A stretch of DNA of 64,000 bases from Bombella saccharophila. Lineage in GTDB: Bacteria > Pseudomonadota > Alphaproteobacteria > Acetobacterales > Acetobacteraceae. This document shows, one piece after another, positions 34,952 to 44,219 of the stretch. The notes beneath the pieces were generated by a model. It was not told where the DNA came from and did no database searches. It saw nothing but the letters and a program-made list of their open reading frames with translations. Location: positions 1 through 64,000 of the forward strand of contig NZ_JANIDW010000001.1 in the NCBI RefSeq assembly GCF_026385475.1, in the 5' to 3' direction. The number at the start of each line of letters is the position of its first letter. The stretch's first letter is position 1. The position numbers and the translations under genes are program-made.

Positions 34952-37255
34952 GTGTCGGGCTATGACCTTCGATGTGTCATTATGGGCTTTAGTGCAAGTG
35001 CGGTAATGAGAAAAGGGGCGGTTATTGCGAAGAGGCAGGGCAGTATGGATGGGATGATGATGGCAGGATTGGCCCGGCAAGGAAGCCGTCTTGCTTGTTG
35101 GCTCCCTGTCGGGGTGGCTCTGGGTATTGCAGCTTATTTTGCTTTGCCGGAGGAGCCTACAGGGTGGTTGTGTACGGCCATAGTGGGGGGAGTGGCTGTT
35201 GGGTTGGCCCTTTTGGTGGGTAGCCGTTGGGTGGTGGCGGTTACGGAGCGGGCTGCACGGTGGCAGCTGTTGGGCTGTTGTTTGGGCAGTGCTTTATGTG
35301 CGCTAGGAATGGGATTTCTGTTAGCTTTCGCTCAAGCGAGGCGGCAACCACCCATGCCGCTTTTACCGTTGGAATCCATGCTGGTTGAGGGGCGTTTAGC
35401 CGCCTTAGAGCCTGTGATAGGGCGCCATGTGGAGGGTGGGGCGTCATGGCGGATGACGATTAAAGGGGCGGTCTTTCGTTCCCCTTGGTGGGAGGGGATG
35501 GCCCCGTTGTCACGCTCTTTAGTGATTACCTTACCGGCAAAAGATATACCGGCTGTGGAGGGTATGAATCCGGGGGAGGTCGTCCGGGTGCGGGCATTGT
35601 TGCGCGCGCCAACGGCACCTTCATGGCCGGGGGGGTATGATGGGCAGCGGGCGGCGTGGTTTTCTGGCCGAGCGGGAACGGGGACGGCGTTGTCGCCAGT
35701 GGAGCGCGTAGATGATGCACAAGCTGATAGAGGGCGTTGGGGGGCGATACGGGGGCAAGTGGCGCGGCAGATTGAACATTATTTACCCGGTCAGGTTGGG
35801 GCGATTGCTGCGGCGGTGTTGTGTGGGGAGACGGGGTTAATTTCCACCCAGACACGGCAGGATTATGCGGCTTCTGGTCTTGCGCATCTATTGGCAGTGG
35901 CGGGGTTGCATCTTGGGTTTGTGATGGGGTTTGTGTTTGTTTTGCTGCGCCGGGGGATGAGTTTGTCGCAGCGTCTTTCAGCCCATTGGCCGTGCCGAGA
36001 GATAGCCCTTGTGGCGTCTTTGGGGGCGGGTGTGGCTTATGTGCTGCTGACGGGGTGCCATATACCGGGGTTGCGGGCTTTGGGGATGGCAGGGCTTGGG
36101 GTTGTGGCCTTTTTATTGGGGCGGCGGGTGATTTCGTTGCGGGGGCTTGCCTTGGTGGCTTTAGCGTTGGAGGTGGCCTCGCCTGCTGTGGTCTTGGATG
36201 TGTCTTTTCAGATGTCCTTTGCCGCTGTGATGGCGTTGATTGCCGGGTATGAGCCGTTGCGTGGGGTTTTGGCACGTTTGGGAGGGTATGGAGCGAGGCC
36301 GGTAGGGCGGTCTTGGGGGCAGCGTCCCCCTTGGTGGCGGCGCATGGCAGTTGGGGTTGTTATGTTGGTGATAACCTCATTGTTAGCGGGGTTGGCGACT
36401 TTGCCGTTGAGCATGGCGTATTTTGGGGCGTTTCAGCCTTGGTTTGTTTTAGCCAATATTCTGGCGGTGCCGTTGATGGGCTTGTGGGTGATGCCTGCGG
36501 GGTTGATCGCTTTGGCTCTTATGCCTCTGGGGCTGTCGGCTGTGGCATTACGTGTGATGGGCTGGGGGATTGAGGTTATCTCTTGGTTGGCACGGCATGT
36601 AGCGGTGATGCCGTTTGCCTCATGGCCGGTGCCTTCCTTTCCTGCGTGGGATGTGGGGTTATTTCTGCTGGGATTAGCGGTGCTGTGTTTATGGCGGGGG
36701 ATGGCGCGTTTTTGTGGGCTGGGGATGATAGGGGCAGCCCTTGTCTTGGTATGGGTGATGCCGCGCCCGGTGATGGTGATTACAACGTTGGAGCATGCTC
36801 TTGCTGTGCGGCAAGAGGGGGAGATGCGCCTTGTGGAGGGACGGTTAGGGATGCCCCTTGTGCGGCAGGAGGTACAACGGGCTTTGGGATGGCAAGCGCG
36901 TGGGGTGGGGGTGCCGTTTTGTCAGGCGGGGATATGTCGTGTTCCTCTCAAAGCGGGGCAGGTCATTTTATGGCGTATGCTGGAAGGGGCAGATGAGGTG
37001 TTGCAGCCTCAGCAATCTCAGCTCTGTGCGCATGTAGCGTTGGAGGTGAATGTGAGGGAGCAAAAGCCACTTTGTATGGCTGCGCAGCATGTGAGCATAG
37101 AGGATATAAAGCGTGAGGGAAGCTGGGCTGTTTATGATGATGGGCGTGGTGGTGTGCGGCTCATCTCAGCGCGGATGTGGCAGGGGGAGCGGTTATGGGT
37201 TGGGCCGATGGGGTTTCATGGTGTGCCCCCTCTCCCATTTGCGAAGGCGGAATAG
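34952..37255 (+). CDS. comEC: ComEC/Rec2-type DNA uptake channel
   Basis: A 767-residue polytopic membrane protein of the ComEC family, which imports single-stranded DNA across the inner membrane in transformation. The N-terminal half contains the OB-like periplasmic domain (L-V-E-G-R-L-A-A-L). The Competence domain has A-A-S-G-L-A-H-L-L-A-V-A-G-L-H-L-G followed by many helices and C-R-E-I-A-L-V. The usual C-terminal metallo-beta-lactamase-like domain is short or degenerate: I see no H-x-H-x-D-H. An ATG at 35045 is an alternative start that would leave a promoter gap next to gltX. Confidence 0.88.
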   Translation: MSGYDLRCVIMGFSASAVMRKGAVIAKRQGSMDGMMMAGLARQGSRLACWLPVGVALGIAAYFALPEEPTGWLCTAIVGGVAVGLALLVGSRWVVAVTERAARWQLLGCCLGSALCALGMGFLLAFAQARRQPPMPLLPLESMLVEGRLAALEPVIGRHVEGGASWRMTIKGAVFRSPWWEGMAPLSRSLVITLPAKDIPAVEGMNPGEVVRVRALLRAPTAPSWPGGYDGQRAAWFSGRAGTGTALSPVERVDDAQADRGRWGAIRGQVARQIEHYLPGQVGAIAAAVLCGETGLISTQTRQDYAASGLAHLLAVAGLHLGFVMGFVFVLLRRGMSLSQRLSAHWPCREIALVASLGAGVAYVLLTGCHIPGLRALGMAGLGVVAFLLGRRVISLRGLALVALALEVASPAVVLDVSFQMSFAAVMALIAGYEPLRGVLARLGGYGARPVGRSWGQRPPWWRRMAVGVVMLVITSLLAGLATLPLSMAYFGAFQPWFVLANILAVPLMGLWVMPAGLIALALMPLGLSAVALRVMGWGIEVISWLARHVAVMPFASWPVPSFPAWDVGLFLLGLAVLCLWRGMARFCGLGMIGAALVLVWVMPRPVMVITTLEHALAVRQEGEMRLVEGRLGMPLVRQEVQRALGWQARGVGVPFCQAGICRVPLKAGQVILWRMLEGADEVLQPQQSQLCAHVALEVNVREQKPLCMAAQHVSIEDIKREGSWAVYDDGRGGVRLISARMWQGERLWVGPMGFHGVPPLPFAKAE

Positions 37256-37259
37256 CGGG

Positions 37260-38204
37260 TTAGCCGCTGCATAAGGTGCGGATGAGGGTAGGGGCGAGGC
37301 GGCTGAGGCGGTCTTCAAGCTGTGTGGAGAGGCGTTGATAATGGCTGGCACCGGGGAGGGCAGGGTCTTGCCATGGTTTTGCGCCTTCGGGGAAGTTGAG
37401 GATGCAGCGATGGAGCCGCTCTGTCTCACGTTGTTTTTTCCATGATTCGGGGAGATGCAGGCAGAGATTTTCTGTGAGTTTGCCGGTCATGAAGTTCCAT
37501 CGTTCGGGGAGGAGATGGACATGATTGTGAAAGACTTGATTAAGAATATCTGTGCCGGGGCAAAGGTAAGGCCGTGTTGCGAGGGTAAAGCAGCGATTGA
37601 TTTGTGAGGGCGAGATTAAGCGGGGGCGGAGGAGGAGCATATTGCTGTTAAAGTAATGCTCCGGTTGAGTGAGGCTAAGATGGTCTTTGGTGTAATGGGC
37701 GAGGGTCGTATCAGGGAGGCCCGCAGCGGGGGCATCGCCCAACAGGGTATGGAGGGGGACATTATTACGCTGAAGCATGTAAGCGAGAGGGTCAACGACA
37801 GCACCGAGGCTTGCTTCTTGGGGAAAACGATGGAGGAGAGGGGCGAGTGAGCCGGTGACGAGGAGGGCGTTATCAAGCCAAAGGACGAAGCGTTTCTCAC
37901 GGAATAAAACAGGGAGATAGCACCGATAGAAACAGCTTGCTTGCCAACGCGGGTGCGTATGTGTGCGTAGGGCTTGTGCTTTTTGGGCGACATCAAGGAA
38001 GGTGAGCTGGCTGCTCTCTGTTTGGAAAAGAGCTGTGATGAGGTGCTGAAGGGTTGTGGGAATAGCGGTGTGGAGGATGTAAAAATCGAGCTTTGTGTGG
38101 GGGTTATGTGTGATGACGGATTGGATAGCACAGAGCGTAGGCCAGAGGTCGTTGCCGTCTGCACCGAATATGATGGCCGTTTCTTCCAATAAGGGCGGGG
38201 TCAT
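37260..38204 (-). CDS. Family 8 glycosyltransferase-like protein with altered DxD
   Basis: A 314-residue protein of the GT8 fold (LgtC/GspA-like), which transfers sugars such as galactose or glucose to lipopolysaccharide or glycogen. The N-terminus I-I-F-G-A-D-G-N-D and the middle F-N-S-N-M-L-L-L fit. The metal-binding motif, normally L-D-x-D, reads L-D-N-A (V-L-W-L-D-N-A-L-L-V), so the second Asp is absent. Other His residues in the C-terminal region (L-C-P-G-T-D and L-P-E-R-W-N-F) are present. It converges with comEC with four bases between. It may be inactive or use a different ligand set. Confidence 0.75.
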   Translation of the reverse strand: MTPPLLEETAIIFGADGNDLWPTLCAIQSVITHNPHTKLDFYILHTAIPTTLQHLITALFQTESSQLTFLDVAQKAQALRTHTHPRWQASCFYRCYLPVLFREKRFVLWLDNALLVTGSLAPLLHRFPQEASLGAVVDPLAYMLQRNNVPLHTLLGDAPAAGLPDTTLAHYTKDHLSLTQPEHYFNSNMLLLRPRLISPSQINRCFTLATRPYLCPGTDILNQVFHNHVHLLPERWNFMTGKLTENLCLHLPESWKKQRETERLHRCILNFPEGAKPWQDPALPGASHYQRLSTQLEDRLSRLAPTLIRTLCSG

Positions 38205-38308
38205 GCTCTAGCTCGTGCTATAAGGCTTTAATTGGGAGAAGAAAAGCCTTTCTACAGTTTTATGCTATAAAATAAAGCCATTATAAGGCGAGATGGCGTA
38301 TTTGCCCT

Positions 38309-39007
38309 TTATGGGGTTGTTTTGGATTTGGGAGGAATCTTATTCTTTTCCTTATAAAGGCACCATTCTGTTACGGGGCAACGCCAACATTCTGGCGTGC
38401 GGGCTTTGCAGACATAGCGGCCATGGAGGATGAGCCAATGATGAGCAGGGCGGAGCATCTCTTTGGGGATGCGGGCGATGAGGGCATCCTCCACAGCGCG
38501 GACGGTTTTGCCAGGGGCAAGGCCGGTGCGGTTGCCAAGGCGAAAGATGTGCGTATCCACCGCCATGGTGGGTTGGTCAAAAGCGATATTTAGGACGACA
38601 TTGGCGGTTTTACGGCCTACACCGGGGAGGGCTTCTAACGCTTCGCGGTTATTGGGTACATGGCCATTGTGTTTTTCTAGTAATTGCTGGCAGAGAAGGG
38701 CGACATTATGCGCTTTAGACCGCCATAGGCCGATAGTGCGGATATAATGGGCAATGCCGTCTTCCCCTAAAGCAGCCATGCTGGCAGGGTCGGGGGCTTT
38801 CTCATATAAAGCGCGGGTGGCTTTATTGACAGATACATCCGTGGCCTGAGCGGAGAGGACGACGCTGACGAGGAGCTCGAAATGATTATGGTAGATGAGC
38901 TCGCTGCGTGCATCAGGATGGGCATTGTCTAAGGCGTTGAGGAAGGCGCGGACGGCTTTTAGGCTCATTTTTGGTGTTGTGGTGGGTTTTGTGCGGGATG
39001 TGGCCAT
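38309..39007 (-). CDS. nth: Endonuclease III
   Basis: A 232-residue base excision repair glycosylase/lyase acting on oxidised pyrimidines. The helix-hairpin-helix L-P-G-V-G-R-K-T-A contains the catalytic Lys, and the Asp lies in A-V-D-T-H-I-F-R. Four cysteines in C-K-A-R-T-P-E-C-W-R-C-P-V-T-E-W-C have the C-x6-C-x2-C-x5-C spacing of the [4Fe-4S] cluster. The N-terminus is Thr/Lys rich. The 104 bases downstream (38205-38308) are AT-rich, and no feature is recognised there. Confidence 0.95.
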   Translation of the reverse strand: MATSRTKPTTTPKMSLKAVRAFLNALDNAHPDARSELIYHNHFELLVSVVLSAQATDVSVNKATRALYEKAPDPASMAALGEDGIAHYIRTIGLWRSKAHNVALLCQQLLEKHNGHVPNNREALEALPGVGRKTANVVLNIAFDQPTMAVDTHIFRLGNRTGLAPGKTVRAVEDALIARIPKEMLRPAHHWLILHGRYVCKARTPECWRCPVTEWCLYKEKNKIPPKSKTTP

Positions 39008-39137
39008 GAGGGGTCAGGTTAGTCCGTGGTGAGAATGATGGGTCTGTTCCTAAGCTGTGTTGCGTTGTTCTTCAAGCGGGTGATAGGAGCAAGGATAACG
39101 CTTAGGGATGACGTAAGGGCGAGGGAGGCGGTGGCCA

Positions 39138-40955
39138 ATGGCAGAGGTAAATAGCAAGCCCCATAAGGGGATGAAGCTCTCTTTTACCGAGGTGCTGCGC
39201 TTTGTGATGGTACGGTGGGTGCAGCATCCGGCCATGTTAGCGCGGACATTGGGGGGTGTGGGGCTGGCTACATTGGCCGACATTTGCACGCCGCTTTTAG
39301 CAGGGCGTTTAGTGGGGGATATTTCTACCACGGTGCTGCCATCCCCGGCAGAAGGGGGCCGTGCGGCTTTGCTGCATGATGCTTTATTGATGGTGAGTGG
39401 GCTATTGGTCCTAGGGCTTGTGGGGGTGATGGGCCGGCGTTCCTCCTATTTGGGGATAAGCAAGCTTAGTTTAGCGGTGATGCGTCAGGTATTAGATGAT
39501 GCCTTTGCCCGTGTGCAGCGTTTCTCTTCCGACTGGCATGCTAATAGTTTTGCAGGCTCGGTTGTGCGGCGTGTGACGCGGGGGATTTGGGCCATTGATA
39601 CGCTGGATGACACGTTGCTTTTGTTGATTGCCCCGGAGCTTTTGGTGCTGGTGGGCACAACGCTTGTTCTGCTGGTGCGGGCCCCGCTATTGGGGTTAGT
39701 GTTGGCGGTGATGGTCGTGCTGTTTGCGTGCCTCTCCATTTGGTTGGCCTTGCGGTATGTAGCCCCAACGGCGCGGGTCTCGAATGAGTGGGATTCCAAA
39801 ATGGGGGCCCTGTTAGGTGATGCGATTACCTGCAATGCTGTGGTGAAAAGCTTTGGGGCGGAGCAGCGTGAGGAGCAACATTTACATTCTGTAGCCCGGA
39901 CATGGGCGGAGAAGACCTATTATAGTTGGTATAGGGGAACCAATAGTGCCAATCTTCAGGCGTCCTATACGCTTTTGATGCGTGTGGTGATGATTGGCCT
40001 TGCGGTTCTCTTTTGGTGGCGTGGGGCGGCAGGGCCGGGAGATGTGGCTTATGTGTTGACGATGATGTTCCTCATCCAAGGCTATTTGCGGGATTTGGGG
40101 CAGCAAGTCAGCCAAGTGCAACGCTCGGTGAATGAGATGGAGGAGCTTGTTGGGCTTTTTGCTACAGCACCGGGCGTGCAGGATGCTGAAGGGGCGGTAC
40201 CGTTGGTCGTGACGGATGGGGCGATTGAGCTACGGGATGTCAGCTTTTGTTATCCTTCGCAATCGACGCCGATTTATCGGGATTTTTCATTGAAGATTGC
40301 GGCGGGGAGCCGTGTGGCGTTAGTGGGGGCGTCTGGTTCTGGCAAGACGACTTTAACGCGGCTATTGCAACGGCTTTATGATGTGCAGAATGGGGCCATT
40401 TTGATTGATGGGCAGGATATTGCCCATGTCACGCAACAAAGTTTGCGCCGGCAGATTGCTCTTGTGCCGCAGGAGCCGATGTTATTCCACCGCACATTGG
40501 CTGAGAATATCGCCTATGGGCAGCCTGATGCCCCACGTGAGGCGATTGAGGAGGCGGCCCGTTTAGCCAATGCTGATGGATTCATCACGCAGTTGCCGGA
40601 TGGTTATGATACATTAGTGGGTGAACGCGGGGTGAAACTCTCTGGTGGGGAGCGGCAGCGTGTGGCTATTGCGCGTGCCTTTTTAACAAACGCGCCAATT
40701 GTGATTTTTGATGAAGCAACGGCGAGCTTGGATTCTGAATCGGAGCGGTTGGTGCAAGAGGCTATGGCCCGGTTAATGACCGAACGCACGGTGCTTGTGG
40801 TGGCTCATCGCCTAGCAACCGTGCGGGATTTGGATCGTATTTTAGTCTTTGAGGGGGGGCAGATTATTGAGGATGGCACCCATACGACATTAATGGCCTG
40901 CCCAGAGGGGGCGTATCATCGTCTCGTGACGTTACAGTCTTTAGAGCATGGTTAA
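39138..40955 (+). CDS. ABC exporter, fused membrane and ATPase domains
   Basis: A 605-residue half-transporter of the MsbA/multidrug exporter type. Six hydrophobic segments are spread over residues 30-320. The nucleotide-binding domain has Walker A G-A-S-G-S-G-K-T-T, signature L-S-G-G-E-R-Q-R-V, Walker B I-V-I-F-D-E-A-T and the H-loop V-A-H-R-L-A-T. It should work as a homodimer or with an unlinked partner; the substrate cannot be predicted. The gene converges with the PLP decarboxylase, overlapping by four bases at the stops. Confidence 0.88.
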   Translation: MAEVNSKPHKGMKLSFTEVLRFVMVRWVQHPAMLARTLGGVGLATLADICTPLLAGRLVGDISTTVLPSPAEGGRAALLHDALLMVSGLLVLGLVGVMGRRSSYLGISKLSLAVMRQVLDDAFARVQRFSSDWHANSFAGSVVRRVTRGIWAIDTLDDTLLLLIAPELLVLVGTTLVLLVRAPLLGLVLAVMVVLFACLSIWLALRYVAPTARVSNEWDSKMGALLGDAITCNAVVKSFGAEQREEQHLHSVARTWAEKTYYSWYRGTNSANLQASYTLLMRVVMIGLAVLFWWRGAAGPGDVAYVLTMMFLIQGYLRDLGQQVSQVQRSVNEMEELVGLFATAPGVQDAEGAVPLVVTDGAIELRDVSFCYPSQSTPIYRDFSLKIAAGSRVALVGASGSGKTTLTRLLQRLYDVQNGAILIDGQDIAHVTQQSLRRQIALVPQEPMLFHRTLAENIAYGQPDAPREAIEEAARLANADGFITQLPDGYDTLVGERGVKLSGGERQRVAIARAFLTNAPIVIFDEATASLDSESERLVQEAMARLMTERTVLVVAHRLATVRDLDRILVFEGGQIIEDGTHTTLMACPEGAYHRLVTLQSLEHG

Positions 40956-42094
40956 AGATAATATTCTTTGAGAGGGGGGAAGCCGTTAAAGCCCGTGGAG
41001 CAATAGGTGGAGACATAAGCCCCTGTTGAGAGAATGATGAGTTTATCCCCTGTTTTGAGTTCATCGGGCAGAGGGACGGGGTTTTTCTCGTAAAGGACGT
41101 CCATACTATCGCAGCTGGGGCCGGCGAGGATGCAGGGGGAGTAGTGGGTGCTGGTCTTATCATAAGGGGTTTGGAAGGCATAACGAATCGCCTCGCCTTC
41201 TGTCTCGGCTAAGCCGCCAAAACGGCCAATATCAAGATACACCCAGCGTGGTTCATCCTCTCGGTTACCGCGATGGCTGGCGAGGACGACTTCTGTTTGG
41301 ACAATCCCGGCACTGCCGACCATATACCGCCCTGGCTCTAAGAGAATCTGCGGGGCGTGATGGGGGAAGTGCGTTTGCATGGCGGTTGTGATGGCCTGCC
41401 CGAATTGGTCGATAGCGGGAATGGGGGTGCGGTAATAGGTGGGGAAGCCGCCCCCCATATTGATGAAATCCAGAGTGATATTCTGCTCTTTGTCGAGGCG
41501 ATGATAAAGCTCTGCGGCTTGGGCAATGGCCTCAGCATAAGCCTCGATATGGGTCTGTTGGCTGCCGACATGAAAGGACAAACCAGCGGGTTTTAAACCA
41601 AGGGCACGGGCTTTGGTGAGGAGGGTAAAAGCATGCTCTACCGTTGTGCCAAACTTGCGGGATAAGGGCCATTCTGCCCCGGTATTGAGGACGCCGAGGC
41701 GGCAAAAGACAGAGCAGCCGGGGGCGTGCTGTGCTAATTTCTCCAGCTCTTCAAGGCAATCAAAGGCAAAGAGGGTGAGGCCTTTTTGGTGTGCATAAGC
41801 GATGGAGCGGGCTGTTTTTACGGTATGGCCGAAGGAGAGCTTTGCTGCGGGAATGCCCGCTTGGAGGCAGAGGTCAATTTCCCCCGGCGAGGCAATGTCG
41901 AAGTAAGAGCCAAGTTGGTGCAAGCATGTAAGAATCGCAGAGGCAGGATTGGCTTTTACCGCGTAATGGATGCGCCCTGTCGGTAGGGCTTTGTGAAGGG
42001 CTTGGTATTGCTCTGCCACAATGGAGAGGTCCACAACCAGGCACGGTGTGGCAGGCTGTTGGTCAGCGAGGAAGCGGGCGATTTTTGGGGTCAT
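40952..42094 (-). CDS. Type III PLP-dependent decarboxylase (ornithine/lysine type)
   Basis: A 380-residue fold III PLP enzyme of the ornithine/diaminopimelate decarboxylase superfamily, read from ATG 42094 with AGAGGA upstream. The PLP Lys lies in Y-A-V-K-A-N-P, and the Gly-rich phosphate loop M-G-G-G-F-P is near residue 225. The C-terminal catalytic Cys is in G-P-S-C-D-S-M-D. The short length and that motif fit ornithine decarboxylase (putrescine synthesis) rather than LysA. Two leader hairpins lie upstream (42132-42150, 42191-42218), so expression may be structure-controlled. Confidence 0.87.
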   Translation of the reverse strand: MTPKIARFLADQQPATPCLVVDLSIVAEQYQALHKALPTGRIHYAVKANPASAILTCLHQLGSYFDIASPGEIDLCLQAGIPAAKLSFGHTVKTARSIAYAHQKGLTLFAFDCLEELEKLAQHAPGCSVFCRLGVLNTGAEWPLSRKFGTTVEHAFTLLTKARALGLKPAGLSFHVGSQQTHIEAYAEAIAQAAELYHRLDKEQNITLDFINMGGGFPTYYRTPIPAIDQFGQAITTAMQTHFPHHAPQILLEPGRYMVGSAGIVQTEVVLASHRGNREDEPRWVYLDIGRFGGLAETEGEAIRYAFQTPYDKTSTHYSPCILAGPSCDSMDVLYEKNPVPLPDELKTGDKLIILSTGAYVSTYCSTGFNGFPPLKEYYL

Positions 42095-42131
42095 AAGACA
42101 CACATCCTCTTAGGAAGGGGGAGCTGCGTCA

Positions 42132-42150
42132 AAAGCGCAGATTGCGCTTT
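42132..42150 (-). promoter_or_regulatory. Leader hairpin upstream of the PLP decarboxylase
   Basis: AAAGCGCA, a three-base loop and TGCGCTTT form a perfect 8-bp repeat, and on the - strand TTTT follows. It lies 38 to 56 bases upstream of the start codon, so it could be a weak terminator/attenuator in the decarboxylase leader. Confidence 0.5.
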
Positions 42151-42190
42151 AATGCAAGGGGAAAGGGTAAAGGAGGGATGAAAAAGATGT

Positions 42191-42218
42191 TCTATTATCA
42201 CAAAAGAGTGATAATAGA
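42191..42218. repeat. Perfect 11-bp AT-rich inverted repeat in the intergenic region
   Basis: TCTATTATCAC, a six-base loop and GTGATAATAGA are exact complements. It lies in the 346-base divergent spacer (42095-42440) between the decarboxylase and the hydroxylase-like gene, which otherwise shows only AT-rich promoter-like sequence. It may be an operator or an RNA hairpin. Confidence 0.6.
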
Positions 42219-42440
42219 GAAAAGAAGCTCTGTTGCTTACTGTGTTGGGGGAGAGGACGCTAGGAGAAAATTTTATATTTTTAGGATGTTAACGACTTTT
42301 TGATCATTCTTCCTCTTGCATGACATGTTTGTAATGAAGAGCAGCTAGACATAGAGGGCCGCTTTTCGTCCGTGAGGGAATTTTGGTAGGGAATTACCGG
42401 TTTTAATTGAGTGAATGCATCTGTTGGGAGGCAGGCTATC

Positions 42441-43196
42441 ATGGCGGCGAATCAGCAAGATAAGAAAAAACGTCCGTTATTGGTACGGGTTGGTAAGGCT
42501 CTACGGCCTTGGTTTAATAACCTGATTGCAAAAGATTCTTTGGTGCCGAATACCCCAAATTTAGACAATAAGCTCTTTCCTTGGGTAGCCGCGTTGGAAA
42601 AGGCGGCTCCCTTAATGGTGAAGGAGTTCCAAGCGGTTATGGCAGAGCGTGAGCGCGTACCGGCTTTGCGTGATTTATCCCCTGATCATCGGCGGATTGC
42701 ACCTGATAACCGTTGGAAGTCCTTCTTTCTTTACGGATATGGGATTGCGGTGCCGGAGAATTGTGCAAAAGCACCAGTAACGGCTCAGCTTGTGGCAGGG
42801 ATACCCGGTTTATGCTCGGCTTTGTTCTCTATTTTGGAGCCGGGTGGGGAAATTCCGCCGCATAAAGGGGTTACAAAAGGGATGCTGAATGCGCATATGG
42901 GCTTGGGTGTTCCGCGGGATCGTGATAATTGTTGGATCCAAGTCGCAGACGATAAGTTGCATTGGGATGAGGGGAAGGTCTTCGTCTTTGACGATACGTA
43001 TCGTCATACAGTGCAGAATAATACGGATGATGTGCGCGGTATTTTGTTCATCCAGTTTGAGAGGCCAACACGTGGCTTAGGCCGGTTGATGCAGCGCATC
43101 TTCCTTGGCGGGGTGAAGAAATCTGCTTTTGTGAAGGATGCAAAAGATAATATTGAACGTTGGAATCGGATCCAAGCGGAGCTGGAGAAGGCCTAA
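42441..43196 (+). CDS. Aspartyl/asparaginyl beta-hydroxylase family dioxygenase
   Basis: A 251-residue Fe(II)/2-oxoglutarate dioxygenase of the Asp/Asn hydroxylase family, related to LpxO, from ATG 42441 with GGGAGG nine bases upstream. The metal site appears as H-K-G-V-T-K-G near residue 144 and R-H-T-V near 190, with R-G-I-L-F-I-Q-F-E-R binding 2-oxoglutarate. A hydrophobic W-K-S-F-F-L-Y-G-Y-G segment precedes it. In LpxO-type enzymes the substrate is a lipid A acyl chain; that is inferred. No N-terminal membrane anchor is obvious, unlike E. coli LpxO. Confidence 0.8.
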   Translation: MAANQQDKKKRPLLVRVGKALRPWFNNLIAKDSLVPNTPNLDNKLFPWVAALEKAAPLMVKEFQAVMAERERVPALRDLSPDHRRIAPDNRWKSFFLYGYGIAVPENCAKAPVTAQLVAGIPGLCSALFSILEPGGEIPPHKGVTKGMLNAHMGLGVPRDRDNCWIQVADDKLHWDEGKVFVFDDTYRHTVQNNTDDVRGILFIQFERPTRGLGRLMQRIFLGGVKKSAFVKDAKDNIERWNRIQAELEKA

Positions 43197-43233
43197 ACTC
43201 TACGCCCTTGTAGTGGCGGTGTGTGAAGGGTGA

Positions 43234-44217
43234 GTGTGTTCCGTGTCTGAGATGACTGAAATGCAGCAGGAAACTCTTCCTCCGCCACCGCAGGGTTGGA
43301 AGGCTGTTTTTTACCAAGTCCTTAATAATAGCGGAGATAGCCAGACGTCTCTTAGCGCGGCTGGCTGCGCGTTTTATGCGACATTGTCGCTTTTCCCTGC
43401 CCTTACGGCATTGATCTCCCTTTATGGGCTGGCTTTTGATGTCCAAACAGCCGAGGGGCAATTGCATAATGTTAAGCATATTTTGCCACCTGCTGCTTAT
43501 GACATGATTTTTGACCGGGTCCATGCGCTGGTTACCCAACCTCATTCGTCTTTGACGTTAGGGCTCGTTTTTTCGGTTTTGGTGGCGTTATGGTCGGTTA
43601 CGGCGAGTAGTAAGTCTATTCTTTCGGCTTTAAATATTGTTTATCATGCTAAGGAAACGCGAGGTTTTTTTGAGTTTCAATGCCTTGCGTTTGTGACGAC
43701 CCTTATGGCGGTGATTGGGGCGTGTTTAACATTGGCTCTTATGGTGGCTGCACCAGCTTTGGTGGATTATTTGCCGCGTTATTTGAGTTATGTAGGGTTG
43801 GGGATGGCGAATATCCCACCGCATTTGCATTTTTTGGTTGAGCAATGGACCCCGGTATTAGTCCATTGGCTGGCCCCAGCCATTATGCTGTTTTTTGTCT
43901 TTACGGCGGTGATGGTACTCTACCGCATTGCCCCATGTCGTGAGCGGGAGACGGCGTGGCGGTGGATTTTCCCTGGTGCGTTTTTGGCAACTATTTTGTG
44001 GGTTGCGGTCTCGATTGCATTTTCTTGGTATGTGGCACATTTTGCGAGCTACAGCGCAACCTATGGCCCATTAGGGGCTGTCGCTGCGGTGATGATGTGG
44101 TTGTTTGTGAGCGCTTATGTTGTGCTGTTTGGTGCGGTATTGAACGCAGAATTAGAAGAACGTGGCTATCGGAAAATTGTTCGTAAGGAGTTGGAACAGC
44201 AAGGAGATGGGCTGTAG
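43234..44217 (+). CDS. YihY/BrkB family inner membrane protein
   Basis: A 327-residue polytopic protein of the YihY/virulence factor BrkB family (formerly called RNase BN). It has the family's A-A-G-C-A-F-Y-A-T-L-S-L-F-P-A-L-T-A-L motif near residue 45, the L-W-S-V-T-A-S-S-K-S-I-L-S-A-L-N motif near 125, and six membrane helices. The last helix pair includes Y-G-P-L-G-A-V-A-A-V-M-M-W-L. Several in-frame starts (43234, 43243, 43252) are possible; GAAGGG at 43225-43230 does not decide. Function uncertain, perhaps lipid or envelope transport. Confidence 0.85.
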   Translation: MCSVSEMTEMQQETLPPPPQGWKAVFYQVLNNSGDSQTSLSAAGCAFYATLSLFPALTALISLYGLAFDVQTAEGQLHNVKHILPPAAYDMIFDRVHALVTQPHSSLTLGLVFSVLVALWSVTASSKSILSALNIVYHAKETRGFFEFQCLAFVTTLMAVIGACLTLALMVAAPALVDYLPRYLSYVGLGMANIPPHLHFLVEQWTPVLVHWLAPAIMLFFVFTAVMVLYRIAPCRERETAWRWIFPGAFLATILWVAVSIAFSWYVAHFASYSATYGPLGAVAAVMMWLFVSAYVVLFGAVLNAELEERGYRKIVRKELEQQGDGL

Positions 44218-44219
44218 GG

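Noticed and set aside
35526-36275. Long - strand frame opposite comEC
   Set aside because: Pro/His/Thr-rich shadow caused by the strand bias; comEC is well supported.
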